From NCBI RefSeq assembly GCF_000407445.1, contig NZ_ASWB01000003.1, positions 372,001-436,000 on the forward strand: a stretch of 64,000 bases of DNA, given 5' to 3'. The translations under genes were made by a program, and so were the position numbers. Of this stretch, positions 53,720 to 62,964 are shown piece after piece. This stretch comes from Enterococcus moraviensis ATCC BAA-383. Its GTDB lineage: Bacteria; Bacillota; Bacilli; Lactobacillales; Enterococcaceae. The number at the start of each line of letters is the position of its first letter. Within the stretch, counting starts at the first letter, position 1. The notes under the pieces were generated by a model that did no database searches, was not told the DNA's origin, and worked only from the letters and a program-made list of their open reading frames with translations.

Positions 53720-54009
53720 CTGCTTTTATTACTCAAAGTCTGAACAAACGTGTTCCGCTTTTCCAGTGATCTAGCTTCACACGTTAGTCTTTTCGGCAAT
53801 AACGATTAAAAATTCACAGAGAAAAACACTCTGCTATAATTTTTCTTCTTTTATTGCTCAAAGTCTGAACAAACGTGTTCCGCTTTTCTAGTGATCTAGC
53901 TTCAAGTGTTAGCTCTTTCGGCAAATAGATAAAATCATTTCAACGGTAAGGAACACCTTTGAATGATTTTCCTAATTTGCTCAAGAGCTGGACAACTCTC
54001 TCAGCTTTT
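53720..54009 (-). repeat. Dispersed hairpin repeat pair between the ATPase and binding-protein genes
   Basis: A block starting CTCAAAGTCTGAACAAACGT occurs at about 53731 and again at 53857 (period about 125 bp). The following TTTCGGCAA(A)TAGATAAAA, variable stem, TTTTCCTAATTT and CTCTCAGCTTTTCT mirror the repeats at 44178-44413 and 56690-56990. On the minus strand the block begins directly after the ATPase stop codon. Confidence 0.65.
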
Positions 54010-54768
54010 CTAACTAAAATACATACAAAATCTTTTTCCTTCGATCTCACAAATTCGGATATTCATATCGTAAAGCTTATTCAATACTTCTGACTGAATA
54101 ATGTCGTCTGTATTGCCATGGGTAAATAGTCGGCCATCTTTCATTGCGACGATTTCATCTGCATAGCTTGCCGCAAAATTGATATCGTGAAGCACGATAA
54201 TAACTGTTTTCCCAAATTCATCGACCAAGCGTCGTAATGTTTGCATCATTTGGACTGCAAAATTCATATCTAAATTATTCAACGGCTCATCCAGCAAAAT
54301 ATAATCTGTATCTTGTGCCAAAACCATTGCAATATAAACACGTTGTAATTGACCACCTGATAGCGTATCGATTAGTTCATCTGCAAGATCAAGTAAGCCA
54401 AGATTTTCCATTGCTTCTTCCACTTTTTCATGATCTTCTTTTTTCAAACGGCCTTTGCTATAAGGAAAACGTCCAAAATTAACAAGCTCTCTGACTGTGA
54501 TCTTTAAATTGATTCCATTCGTTTGTTTTAAAATCGATAGTTTTTTAGATAATTCACTTTGTTTCCACGTTTTCACTTCATTGTGATCTAAATAAATTTC
54601 ACCTGTGTCTTTAGGAATCAATCGACTCATCATTGAAAGCAGCGTGCTTTTCCCTGCCCCATTTGGACCGATAAAAGCAGTTAATTTTTGCTCTGTGATC
54701 GGCAATTGAACTTCTGAAACAACAATTTTTTCACCATATCTTTTTGAAACATTTTTGATTTCGATCAT
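54010..54768 (-). CDS. Siderophore ABC transporter ATP-binding protein (FatE/YclP type)
   Basis: The 252-aa ATPase has Walker A GPNGAGKST, signature LSGGQLQRVYIAMVLAQD, Walker B YILLDEPLNNLD and switch His VLHDINFA. It is the FepC-like iron-siderophore subclass. The start overlaps the permease stop by 4 bases. Confidence 0.93.
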   Translation of the reverse strand: MIEIKNVSKRYGEKIVVSEVQLPITEQKLTAFIGPNGAGKSTLLSMMSRLIPKDTGEIYLDHNEVKTWKQSELSKKLSILKQTNGINLKITVRELVNFGRFPYSKGRLKKEDHEKVEEAMENLGLLDLADELIDTLSGGQLQRVYIAMVLAQDTDYILLDEPLNNLDMNFAVQMMQTLRRLVDEFGKTVIIVLHDINFAASYADEIVAMKDGRLFTHGNTDDIIQSEVLNKLYDMNIRICEIEGKRFCMYFS

Positions 54769-55733
54769 CTGCGCTGCTTCCTTTCACTAATAATCTTTCC
54801 AACAAAATAAACACCGCCGCCAAATTCAATCACAATACTTAACGTCGTATTTAATTGAAACACTTGCTCTACAAGAAACTGACCAAATACTAACAACAAA
54901 ATAGACAATAGACTACCACCTAAGAACAATTCGCGATGCCTATAAGTCCCCATCAATTGATAACTCATGTTTGCCACAATAAATCCAAGGAACGTCACTG
55001 GTCCCACTAAAGCAGTCGATAAACCGATCAGACCACTAATAACAGTCAATAATACAAACTGAAATCTTGGCACATTGATTCCAAGACTTGTTGCCTGCTC
55101 ATTCCCTAAATGTAAAACGTCTAACGCATGACTTTTTATCCACAAAAAGCCCGTTAAAAGAGTAATCAAAATACCTGCTATCAACAGATGCTGACTGTTT
55201 ACGTTTCCAAAACTGGCAAATAATTTCCCTTGTAATAGATCGTATTCATTTGGATCCATCACGACTTGTAGAAACGTACTAATGCTATTGAAAAAGGTTC
55301 CTAAAATAATCCCGATCATCAATAATAGAAAAAGATCATTCCCACCTTTTTTCAATAGAAAACGGGACAACATAATGCTGGCACTGACCATCAATAAAAC
55401 GTTCAATAAAAATGTAGCAATCGTTTCATTGCCTAAAAGTTGTTGTCCACCCAAAAAGAAGAACAATAACGTTTGGATAAAAACATATAGTGAATCTAAA
55501 CCTAAAATATTTGGCGTTAAAAAGTGATTTTGTGTCATAGTCTGAAAACTGATTGTCGAAAATGTTGCTGCAATCCCGACAAAAACAAACGCTAATAACT
55601 TTTTCCCTCTAAGCTCTAGGGCAAATGCCCAATTCCCATACGTTTTATACGACAGGTATAACGCACAAACCGCAATTACGGCGATCAACAATAAACTAAC
55701 TTTTACCGCTGATGATTGGAAGAATTTTTTCAT
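54765..55733 (-). CDS. Siderophore ABC transporter permease (FatC/YclO type)
   Basis: The 322-aa FecCD-family permease has nine or ten membrane helices and the family loop ATSLGINVPRFQFVLL that contacts the ATPase, plus TALVGPVTFLGFIVANMSY. It overlaps both neighbours by 4 bases, as expected for a tightly coupled importer operon. Pairs with the preceding permease to form the channel. Confidence 0.92.
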   Translation of the reverse strand: MKKFFQSSAVKVSLLLIAVIAVCALYLSYKTYGNWAFALELRGKKLLAFVFVGIAATFSTISFQTMTQNHFLTPNILGLDSLYVFIQTLLFFFLGGQQLLGNETIATFLLNVLLMVSASIMLSRFLLKKGGNDLFLLLMIGIILGTFFNSISTFLQVVMDPNEYDLLQGKLFASFGNVNSQHLLIAGILITLLTGFLWIKSHALDVLHLGNEQATSLGINVPRFQFVLLTVISGLIGLSTALVGPVTFLGFIVANMSYQLMGTYRHRELFLGGSLLSILLLVFGQFLVEQVFQLNTTLSIVIEFGGGVYFVGKIISERKQRR

Positions 55734-56677
55734 GCTGTTTTCCTCCTCATCAATAATGCGATAAAGATAACGCTACCTAACACACCGACCACAACACTCA
55801 CAGGCACTTCATACGGCGCTATCACGACGCGTGCTAATACATCACACGCTACTAAAAAGATACTGCCACCAACCGCTGTGATTGCTAATGTATTTTTCAT
55901 ATGATCACCATATCGCATGGATACAAGGTTTGGCACAATGACACCTAAGAACGGAATATTCCCCACCATGATCAAAACAACTGCGCTAGATAACGCCACG
56001 ATCCCTAAGCCAAATAATTGGATACGCTGATAATTTAGACCTAGATTCGTCGCCATATCTTCACCCATACCGACCACAGTAAAACGATAAGCAAACAGAT
56101 ACGTGATAATCAAAAGCGGAATCGTCAGATAAAGCAATTCATAATTTCCTTTCATTACTGTAGAGAAATTCCCTTGCAACCAAGACGACATATTTTGAAC
56201 TAATTGAAACTGATAGGCAAAAAATGTGGCCACCGAACCGATGATATTTCCAAACATCACGCCAATCAATGGAATCATGACTTGATTTTTTGCGGGTAAA
56301 AATCGTGTTAAATAAATAAAAATCAATGTGCCGCCAAAGGCAAATAGGAAGGCAATAAACGAACGGAATAATAACGGCGCACTAGGAAAAAGAATCATGA
56401 CTACCAAAATCCCTAATCGAGCGCTATCCATCGTACCTGCCGTACTTGGCGAAACAAATTTATTCTGTGTTAAATGTTGCATGATCAATCCAGAAATACT
56501 GATTGTACTTCCCGCAATGACCAAACTAATTGTTCGAGGTAATCGTGTTGTCAACAATACTAATTGTTGCTGAGAATCCCATTGAAATAATTGTGTTAGA
56601 GAGATATCTTTCACTCCAACAAAAATCGATGCTACAATCAAAAGGAGTAAGAGAACAAATAGGCCTATTTTTTTCAT
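55730..56677 (-). CDS. Siderophore ABC transporter permease (FatD/YclN type)
   Basis: The 315-aa FecCD-family permease has TRLPRTISLVIAGSTISISG near the start, the ATPase-contact loop ATNLGLNYQRIQLFGL and VGNIPFLGVIVPNLVSMRYG. First gene of the operon. A 320-nt leader with repeat elements separates it from its Fur-regulated promoter. Confidence 0.92.
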   Translation of the reverse strand: MKKIGLFVLLLLLIVASIFVGVKDISLTQLFQWDSQQQLVLLTTRLPRTISLVIAGSTISISGLIMQHLTQNKFVSPSTAGTMDSARLGILVVMILFPSAPLLFRSFIAFLFAFGGTLIFIYLTRFLPAKNQVMIPLIGVMFGNIIGSVATFFAYQFQLVQNMSSWLQGNFSTVMKGNYELLYLTIPLLIITYLFAYRFTVVGMGEDMATNLGLNYQRIQLFGLGIVALSSAVVLIMVGNIPFLGVIVPNLVSMRYGDHMKNTLAITAVGGSIFLVACDVLARVVIAPYEVPVSVVVGVLGSVIFIALLMRRKTA

Positions 56678-56689
56678 ATACTTGCTCCG

Positions 56690-56990
56690 TTTTTCTACTT
56701 GCTAGAATGAACTACCCGAGAACTGAACGAACTTGTTCAGCTTTTCTCTTTGTCTAGCTTTACAAGCTTATTCTTCGGAAAAAAGATAAAACTTCCTCGT
56801 GTCTAAGTGCGACACGATTGCGTTTTCCTATTTTTCTGTCAGAATTAAACGAGCTTGCTCAGCTTTTCTCTCTGTCTAGCTTTACAAGCTTATTCTTCGG
56901 AAAAAAGATAAAACTTCCTCGTGTCTAAGTGCGACACGATCGCATTTTCCTATTTTTCTGTCAGAATTAAACGAGCTTGCTCAGCTTTTC
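56690..56990 (+). repeat. Tandem dispersed hairpin repeats in the siderophore operon leader
   Basis: Two almost identical copies with a period of 121 bp start at 56741 and 56862 (GCTTTTCTC...). Each holds TCTAGCTTTACAAGCTTATT, CTTCGGAAAAAAGATAAAA, a stem CGTGTC/GACACG, TTTTCCTATTTTTCTGTCAG and AACGAGCTTGCTCAGC. Base pairing of GAAAAAAGATAAAA with TTTTCCTATTTTTC would form a long hairpin. Confidence 0.85.
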
Positions 56991-56994
56991 TAAT

Positions 56995-57014
56995 TGAGAA
57001 TGATTTTCATTCTT
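56995..57014. promoter_or_regulatory. Fur box of the siderophore operon
   Basis: TGAGAATGATTTTCATTCTT matches the Fur consensus (GATAATGATAATCATTATC) with a near-perfect inverted repeat. It lies 8 bases downstream of the operon -10. A partial inverse copy ATTCATTCTCAATTAG is at about 57067-57082. Confidence 0.85.
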
Positions 57015-57021
57015 ACTTATT

Positions 57022-57050
57022 AGTCTATGCGAACTTGCCAATAAATGCAA
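57022..57050 (-). promoter_or_regulatory. Siderophore operon promoter
   Basis: TTGCAT (57045-57050) and TAGACT (57022-57027) with a 17-bp spacer, immediately before the Fur box. Confidence 0.7.
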
Positions 57051-57169
57051 TACTTTTTTGCCTTTTATTCATTCTCAATTAGGAAGGAAAATCAGTTCTT
57101 TCGGGTGTTTCTATCTTGTTCTATGCTATAATTTGAAGTAAGACTAAATGGAAGCAGGTTGGATAATTA

Positions 57170-57619
57170 ATGGCACAAGATGACTTACAGAAACATTTAG
57201 ATAATGCAATGTATGGCACCCCGCTACTGAAACCAGAGGAACAACGAAAATATATGGGAACCTTTCGTGAAAGATGTTACCTAACCATGACGATTGCACA
57301 AATGAAAAATGCAGTCGATAAAGCAAACTTTCTTAAAGAATTGACTAAATATCCTGATGCAACGGTGCTTTTGAATGGTGCTATGTCTATAGATTTGCAG
57401 TCGGTTTATATTAAATTGATCAATGAGCAAAACATAAAATTCACTGTGGTCAATGACTTTGTTGAAAATACACCTGACTCGTTCGGATTAATTTTAACTG
57501 CCAAAGAAGCAGTCAATGAACAAACCATCGATATCGAACAAAAATACCCAAAACAAACCACTGCTACCACACAAACAGAATCACCTAAAAAAGGGTTCTG
57601 GCATAAATTATTTCATTAA
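57170..57619 (+). CDS. DUF1694 family protein (YueI-like)
   Basis: The 149-aa product begins MAQDDLQKHLDNAMYGTPLL and has KPEEQRKYMGTFRERCYLTM, the DUF1694 pattern of Firmicutes YueI proteins, with a Thr/Pro tail KKGFWHKLFH. Function unknown. An extended -10 (TGCTATAAT, 57124-57132) lies about 40 bp upstream. It precedes the broken gene at 57635 by 15 bp. Confidence 0.85.
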   Translation: MAQDDLQKHLDNAMYGTPLLKPEEQRKYMGTFRERCYLTMTIAQMKNAVDKANFLKELTKYPDATVLLNGAMSIDLQSVYIKLINEQNIKFTVVNDFVENTPDSFGLILTAKEAVNEQTIDIEQKYPKQTTATTQTESPKKGFWHKLFH

Positions 57620-57634
57620 ACAGGAGGAACTATT

Positions 57635-58042
57635 ATGGTAAGCCCAACTTTATTGAAACAAGATTTAGCAGACGCACTAAATGCCCACATCAAATTACTA
57701 CGCGAAGTAGAACAAATCGAAATAGATCATATGGATGCTTTTACATTTATGATGCGTAGTTTTGGTTTTATGTTGGATTGATCGCCTAAAGTGCTCGTAG
57801 ATGATGATGACGAAGCGTTGAATTATATGATGTTTCAATATTATAGTTTGTTAACGGAACTAAAATATAATTTGATTTTGAATTATCCCTATGCTCGTTT
57901 ACAGGGGAAAACAATGAGTGAGGTCGTCGCAGCATTTCCAACAACGTATGAGCGCGAAATAAAACAATGGTGGGAAACAAAGACCGGATTAGATATTGAA
58001 GAGACCAAACAAACGATTGTGATTAAAGAATTGGACTATTAA
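57635..58042 (+). pseudogene. 136-codon gene interrupted by an in-frame TGA
   Basis: A good start (GGAGG 7 bases before ATG 57635) opens a frame encoding LLKQDLADALNAHIKLLREV and MDAFTFMMRSFGFMLD, stopped by TGA at 57779-57781. The same frame continues without another stop for 86 codons (SPKVLVDDDDEALNYMMFQY, FPTTYEREIKQWWETKTGLD) to TAA at 58040. The second part has no ribosome site, so a single protein of about 135 aa seems to have been broken by one base change. I do not recognise the family. Confidence 0.7.
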
Positions 58043-58051
58043 TAAACAAAT

Positions 58052-58097
58052 AAAAAGAGAGGTTCGGTCATGCAACTGCTGACGAACCTCTCTTTTT
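58052..58097. terminator. Bidirectional terminator
   Basis: AAAAAGAGAGGTTCG and CGAACCTCTCTTTTT form a 15-bp stem around 16 bases, between convergent transcripts. Confidence 0.9.
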
Positions 58098-58172
58098 ATT
58101 TATCTCTGATAACGTAACGAATGACTCCTTGGTGGCATCTTCCAGTTGTTTTTACTCTTTCTTTATCGGATA

Positions 58173-60443
58173 TTATTCAAAAACTTCTGGGTACAACATT
58201 TTTAGTACATCCATCGTCAACTGACGTCCTTGCCCTGAATGTGGATACGCATGCATGTGCATAGCTGGGTTAAAGTTGGCTTCTATGATTCCATACGTAC
58301 GGCTATTTTTCGTTCCTTTGATTGATTTATCTGGAACAATCAAGTCGATTCCGCATATTTTTGCCCCTAAAGCTTGAACTGCTTCAATCGCAATTTGCTT
58401 ATAACTTTCGTCAAAATTATCTGTCACATCGATGGAATCACCACCTGTGCTGATATTTGAGTTTTCTCGTAAATAGACGATTTGATCCTTTTCAGGAACA
58501 GAAGTAGTCAAAAGATTTTGCTCTTTTAACATCAACCGCTCAACATCGCCTAGCTGAATCAATTCTAAAGGAGAGCGGTGATGTGTTCCACGTAAAGGAT
58601 TCAGATTTTTTTCTGCTACCAGCGCTTCGACCGAACGAATGCCATCCCCTATAACATTTGCAGGTACACGTAATAAAATAGCTCGTACTTGACCATCTAA
58701 TACAAAGAAACGATATTCCGTTCCTGGTAGAAATTCTTCGATCAAAACAGCAGAATCTTCTTTAAAAGCTAAATGTAAAGCTTCAGTATAATCAGCCAAA
58801 GAAGCTCCTTCTTTAAAAATCGTGATGCCCAAACCATAATTGGTTGTTTTCGGTTTGATCACAAACGCTTTTTCAGAATATTTTATATAAGCTTGCTCTG
58901 CCTGCTCGATGGTATCAAATTCATCTCCAGCAGGAACCGTAAAACCAGCATCCGCCAACACTTTTTTCGTAACCGTTTTGTTCTCCATGATCAATGGAAC
59001 AATGTAGCTATCTTTACTCGTCATATTTGCATTTTTGACATATTCGATATGGTCATGGTGTTTCAGTTTCAAGAATTGTTCTGCTTCGTCTAATAACTCG
59101 ACTTCAATACCTTTTTGAATCGCATCAAATAATAGTAATTGGGTCGATAACTCCATATTTCTAAACCCTGCTAGTTGATAAGGGCGCTCAAAAGCCATCC
59201 CATGGTATTCTTTCCCAAAAATGATTCCTAATTCTTGATTAGAGTTACTTTCAATAATTGTCCACATTTTCCCAGCAATCGTTAAATCTGGTGTTCTTAA
59301 TTGTGCTCGATGGATTTCTAAGGATTTCTTCGCTCTAAATAAACCTAAAGCCTCAATCATTTCGTCCATTTCAGCAAAAATCCGGTCACCTTCTGCGACT
59401 AATTTCACTTGGGCAAATGGATGACCTAGCGCAACTTGCTCATTCAAGAAATCACCAGTTGCTACCCAGTCATTCGGCGCTTCTTTTTCATCTGTCCACA
59501 ATAAATACAACATAAACAAATGAATAAATTCAAGCGATTCTTCCTCAACACCTAATGGGGCAAATGGATTTAAATCCAAATTTCTTAGCTCAATATAGCG
59601 AACGCCTGTCTTAGGTAGATCAGCCATCTGTTTGCCACCACGTAGTCTCACTGCTGAATAAAATTCTTTTTCTTCTGATAATATGCCGTTTTCAACCATT
59701 CGGTGGATATCGTTGATATATTGTTGCAAAGATTCATACGATACTTTGACATTTTCATTATTTTTATAGCCAAATGAACTATTACGTAGACTTCTAACTG
59801 GTTCTTTAGGACGTTCTTCCTGCTCAGTGAAATAACCTGATTCGCTAACAGGAGACGCACCAAATAGATACGTAATCAGCCAACGATAGCGTAAATAATT
59901 TCGTGAGACTTTCATATATAAAATATTTTTAAATTCTTCGATCGTAGCGTATTCTGTTTGCTCTGCAAAAAGCTGCTGAACCAATTCGATATCATATTCA
60001 AAATTAAAATGAATCCCGCTAACCATTTGCTTGCGTTTGCCATATTCTCTTGCTAAATAGCGGCGATAAAGAATCCCTTCAAACTGCTCAAGCTTGGCAA
60101 TTTTGATATCTTCATCTTTTAGTGGTAATTTTGGCGGCATGCTTAGCGGCCAAAGCATTTCATGCTTATTCATCGAACGGATTGCCACATCATGAATTGC
60201 AGCAAGATAACGCATCATTTCATGAATAGAATTTGCCACTGGCGTAATCAATTCCATTTGTGTTTCACTAAAATCAGTTTGAATGTAGGGATGATACGTT
60301 CTATTCCCTAAAATTTCTGGATGATCAGTCATTGCTAACTGACCGTCAAATGTCGTACGTTGACTTTCTTTTTCTAATCCAAAACGTGCAGCCATGACAT
60401 ATGGGCGCGCATTTTTTTTCTGTAACAACTCTTTAAATTTCAT
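58173..60443 (-). CDS. gshAB: Bifunctional glutamate-cysteine ligase/glutathione synthetase
   Basis: The 756-aa fusion has an N-terminal gamma-glutamylcysteine ligase (FGLEKESQRTTFDG; DFSETQMELITP; YIELRNLDLNPFAPLG) and a C-terminal ATP-grasp glutathione synthetase (KPKTTNYGLGITIF; LIEEFLPGTEYRFFVL; IEANFNPAMHMHAYP). It makes glutathione in two steps, as in enterococci, streptococci and Listeria. AAAGGCG precedes the ATG at 60443. Monocistronic. Confidence 0.95.
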   Translation of the reverse strand: MKFKELLQKKNARPYVMAARFGLEKESQRTTFDGQLAMTDHPEILGNRTYHPYIQTDFSETQMELITPVANSIHEMMRYLAAIHDVAIRSMNKHEMLWPLSMPPKLPLKDEDIKIAKLEQFEGILYRRYLAREYGKRKQMVSGIHFNFEYDIELVQQLFAEQTEYATIEEFKNILYMKVSRNYLRYRWLITYLFGASPVSESGYFTEQEERPKEPVRSLRNSSFGYKNNENVKVSYESLQQYINDIHRMVENGILSEEKEFYSAVRLRGGKQMADLPKTGVRYIELRNLDLNPFAPLGVEEESLEFIHLFMLYLLWTDEKEAPNDWVATGDFLNEQVALGHPFAQVKLVAEGDRIFAEMDEMIEALGLFRAKKSLEIHRAQLRTPDLTIAGKMWTIIESNSNQELGIIFGKEYHGMAFERPYQLAGFRNMELSTQLLLFDAIQKGIEVELLDEAEQFLKLKHHDHIEYVKNANMTSKDSYIVPLIMENKTVTKKVLADAGFTVPAGDEFDTIEQAEQAYIKYSEKAFVIKPKTTNYGLGITIFKEGASLADYTEALHLAFKEDSAVLIEEFLPGTEYRFFVLDGQVRAILLRVPANVIGDGIRSVEALVAEKNLNPLRGTHHRSPLELIQLGDVERLMLKEQNLLTTSVPEKDQIVYLRENSNISTGGDSIDVTDNFDESYKQIAIEAVQALGAKICGIDLIVPDKSIKGTKNSRTYGIIEANFNPAMHMHAYPHSGQGRQLTMDVLKMLYPEVFE

Positions 60444-60670
60444 ACTGTCGCCTTTCTTCCCCGTTATTATTCCATTACTCATCATTATATAGAAAAAGAG
60501 AAGCAAAAAGAATATTTTAGCTTAAATTTTGTTAAAAATGAAAGAAAATCTATTAATTAAGACTAAATTCTGTCTTTGTATCCTGTTTCCATTACACTAT
60601 ATCCTTTCAAGCTGTTAAAGTTCATTGTATACTAAAAAGAAAAACATGCGGAACAAAAGGAGAATATCCA

Positions 60671-61165
60671 ATGAATAATAAAGCATTGATTGTTATTGAT
60701 CTTCAAAATGGTCTTGAACATTCTGACACGCGTTTATTTCAGCTCACAACTGTTTTAACTGGCGTAAATCAGCGAATTGCAGATTACCGAAACAAACAGC
60801 AGCCGATTCTATTTATCCAACATGAAGATAACGAACTCGTTGTCGGAAGTCATGCTTGGCAATTATTTGATCAATTGGATGCCCATAAAGAGGACTTCTA
60901 TATTGGAAAAACTCACGCTAACTCCTTTTTCAAAACCAATCTAAAAGATCTTTTAGAGAAACTTTCAGTAACCGAACTTGAATTTTGTGGTGCCCAAACG
61001 GAATATTGTGTTGATACAACAATCCGCATGGCTCATGGCTTAGGCTATACTTGTTTTATGAAACGAGGGCTAAGCACTACTTTGACTAATGACTTATTAG
61101 ACGCAAAAACAATTATACAGCACCATGAGAATTTATGGGATCAACGTTTTTTGACCTTTTTTTGA
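60671..61165 (+). CDS. Isochorismatase-fold cysteine hydrolase
   Basis: The 164-aa enzyme has LIVIDLQNG (catalytic Asp), a KTHANSFFKTNL Lys region and FCGAQTEYCVDTTIR with the nucleophilic Cys. Members hydrolyse nicotinamide or other amides, or isochorismate; the substrate is not clear. AAAAGGAG lies 10 bases before the ATG. Divergent from gshAB across about 230 bp. Confidence 0.88.
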   Translation: MNNKALIVIDLQNGLEHSDTRLFQLTTVLTGVNQRIADYRNKQQPILFIQHEDNELVVGSHAWQLFDQLDAHKEDFYIGKTHANSFFKTNLKDLLEKLSVTELEFCGAQTEYCVDTTIRMAHGLGYTCFMKRGLSTTLTNDLLDAKTIIQHHENLWDQRFLTFF

Positions 61166-61362
61166 TTAAATAGCAATTGTTTTTCTATGCCTTCCAATTT
61201 TACCATACTCGTTGATTAAAAAATTAAAATTATCTCATGATATTCCCTAGTCATTCATGATAGTATAACTAGGGGATATTTATTGAACTATTTTTCTTCT
61301 GCTCTTATTTCCTATTCAACATAGATGCCCTGATATTTTATGAAAATGGAGGAACACATTAA

Positions 61363-62241
61363 ATGAAATTTTCAAAAAGACAAATCCAAGATACGTTATA
61401 CGTAACGATTGGTTCTTTTGTTTTAGCAGTATCGATCAACTCGATTTTACTGCCAAATAAAATCGTAGCAGGCGGTGCCAATGGGATCAGCGTTGTCATC
61501 AATTATTTGTTTGGTATCAACCCAGCCTTGGTTTTATACGCTATCAACTTACCCTTATTGCTTCTTTGTTTCTTACTTTTAGGAAAAGAAGTTGGGATCA
61601 AAACAATTTATGGTAGTTTGATTTATCCTTTCTTTGTGGGGATCACTACTCATTTACCTGTACTGACCCATAATATCTTTCTTGCAACGATATTCGGTGG
61701 TCTTTTGACAGGTATCGGATTAGGTCTTGAATTTAGAGGGAATGCTTCAACTGGTGGAACAGCAATTATTTCTCAAATCGTCAATAAATATTTTAAAATT
61801 TCATTAGGTGTATCGATTTTGTTTGTGGATGGCATCGTGATTTTATCCGCTCTATTTGTTTTCAATACTGACACCGTCCTATTCTCTCTGATTTGTTTAT
61901 ACCTTATTGGACGAGTGGTAGATATGGTACAAGTCGGTTTTGTTCGTTCTAAGAATGTTCTGATTATTTCACCAAAATATGCGGAAATCAAAGAGAAAAT
62001 CTTAGTGGATATGGACAAAGGATTGACTATGATCCCGATCGAAGGTGGCTATCAAAAAAATCCAAGTATGCTCATGATGACCGTAATCAGCGAAAAAGAC
62101 TTTGCTAAGATCAAAGAGAACGTCATGGCAATCGATGAAGAAGCTTTTATTGTTTCAATGAACGCAAGTGAAGTTTTTGGTCGAGGATTCAGTTTGAAAA
62201 AAATCGCAGAAGATTATGGGATTGAATCGAATAATCTATGA
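61363..62241 (+). CDS. YitT family membrane protein (DUF161/DUF2179)
   Basis: The 292-aa protein has five membrane helices (SFVLAVSINSILLPNKIVAG at the start) with the family GLGLEFRGNASTGGT loop, then a cytoplasmic DUF2179 domain (VLIISPKYAEIKEKIL; GGYQKNPSMLMMTVI). Function unknown, possibly transport. AATGGAGGA lies 10 bases before the ATG. Ended by a very strong hairpin. Confidence 0.9.
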   Translation: MKFSKRQIQDTLYVTIGSFVLAVSINSILLPNKIVAGGANGISVVINYLFGINPALVLYAINLPLLLLCFLLLGKEVGIKTIYGSLIYPFFVGITTHLPVLTHNIFLATIFGGLLTGIGLGLEFRGNASTGGTAIISQIVNKYFKISLGVSILFVDGIVILSALFVFNTDTVLFSLICLYLIGRVVDMVQVGFVRSKNVLIISPKYAEIKEKILVDMDKGLTMIPIEGGYQKNPSMLMMTVISEKDFAKIKENVMAIDEEAFIVSMNASEVFGRGFSLKKIAEDYGIESNNL

Positions 62242-62250
62242 TAAAAAGCA

Positions 62251-62307
62251 TCAGCTAATGAAAAACCTCTGAAGAGACGCATTCTTCAGGGGTTTTTCAT
62301 TAGCTGA
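62251..62307 (+). terminator. Terminator of the YitT gene
   Basis: TCAGCTAATGAAAAACC and its complement form a stem of more than 20 bp with an inner CTGAAGA / TCTTCAG portion. No long U-run follows, so it may also act bidirectionally. Confidence 0.7.
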
Positions 62308-62421
62308 CACACCTTATTCTGATTGATTTAATAGGTCTGGGACATAACTCTGCGAGTCATATCTCAAACACCTGGTATACGAATAAACGGTGGGAGCAAA
62401 AGCAACCTCATTTCATTTTAT

Positions 62422-62808
62422 TTATGCATTATCTTGATTGTCACAATTCAACGTGATTGCTTCACCATTACTAATTAAATGTTCTGCATGTTGTTCGCCC
62501 CATGAACAAAGTAAATCGAGAATTTCGCCTAATGACTCACCATAATCACTCAAGCTATATTCAACTTTTGGCGGAATTTGATTATAAGACTTTCTGTTAA
62601 CGATATTAGCTTGTTCCAATTCACGTAGCTGTTGTGTCAACATTTTTTGAGAGATATTCGGTATTGCTCTACGTAATTCACTCGTGCGCATAACTTGATG
62701 CCTTAGATTACAAAGAATGATTGGTTTCCATTTGCCACCAATAACATCCATCGTAACTTCCACACCTATATTATAGGTTCTTGCCACTGACGCTTGTACA
62801 GATTCCAT
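62422..62808 (-). CDS. HxlR family transcriptional regulator
   Basis: The 128-aa winged-helix protein has DVIGGKWKPIILCNLRHQVM, SELRRAIPNISQKMLTQQLR and NRKSYNQIPPKVEYSLSDYG, all canonical HxlR. Members often sense aldehydes or oxidants through a Cys; here Cys is in ILCNL. I chose the ATG at 62808 with AGGAAG upstream. It is divergent from an aldo/keto reductase and SDR pair, its probable targets. Confidence 0.92.
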   Translation of the reverse strand: MESVQASVARTYNIGVEVTMDVIGGKWKPIILCNLRHQVMRTSELRRAIPNISQKMLTQQLRELEQANIVNRKSYNQIPPKVEYSLSDYGESLGEILDLLCSWGEQHAEHLISNGEAITLNCDNQDNA

Positions 62809-62893
62809 TTCCAACACTTCCTTCTAGCATATATTTAATCAAAAAAATCCCTATAAATCAATTAATTACTTTTTTGTTTGTATAGAACTTTAA

Positions 62894-62903
62894 AGTACGT
62901 ACT
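62894..62903. promoter_or_regulatory. Candidate HxlR operator
   Basis: AGTACGTACT, a perfect 10-bp palindrome in the 156-bp divergent region; GTAC half-sites are typical of HxlR-family operators. Confidence 0.45.
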
Positions 62904-62964
62904 ATTCTTTTTCATTCGTTGCTGTTACGATAAGTTTACTTTAACGACGAAAGGAAGAGGACTA

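Noticed and set aside
57791-58042. Separate 83-aa gene starting with GTG at 57791
   Set aside because: It has no ribosome site and is in frame with the preceding 48 codons, so a single gene with an internal TGA is simpler.
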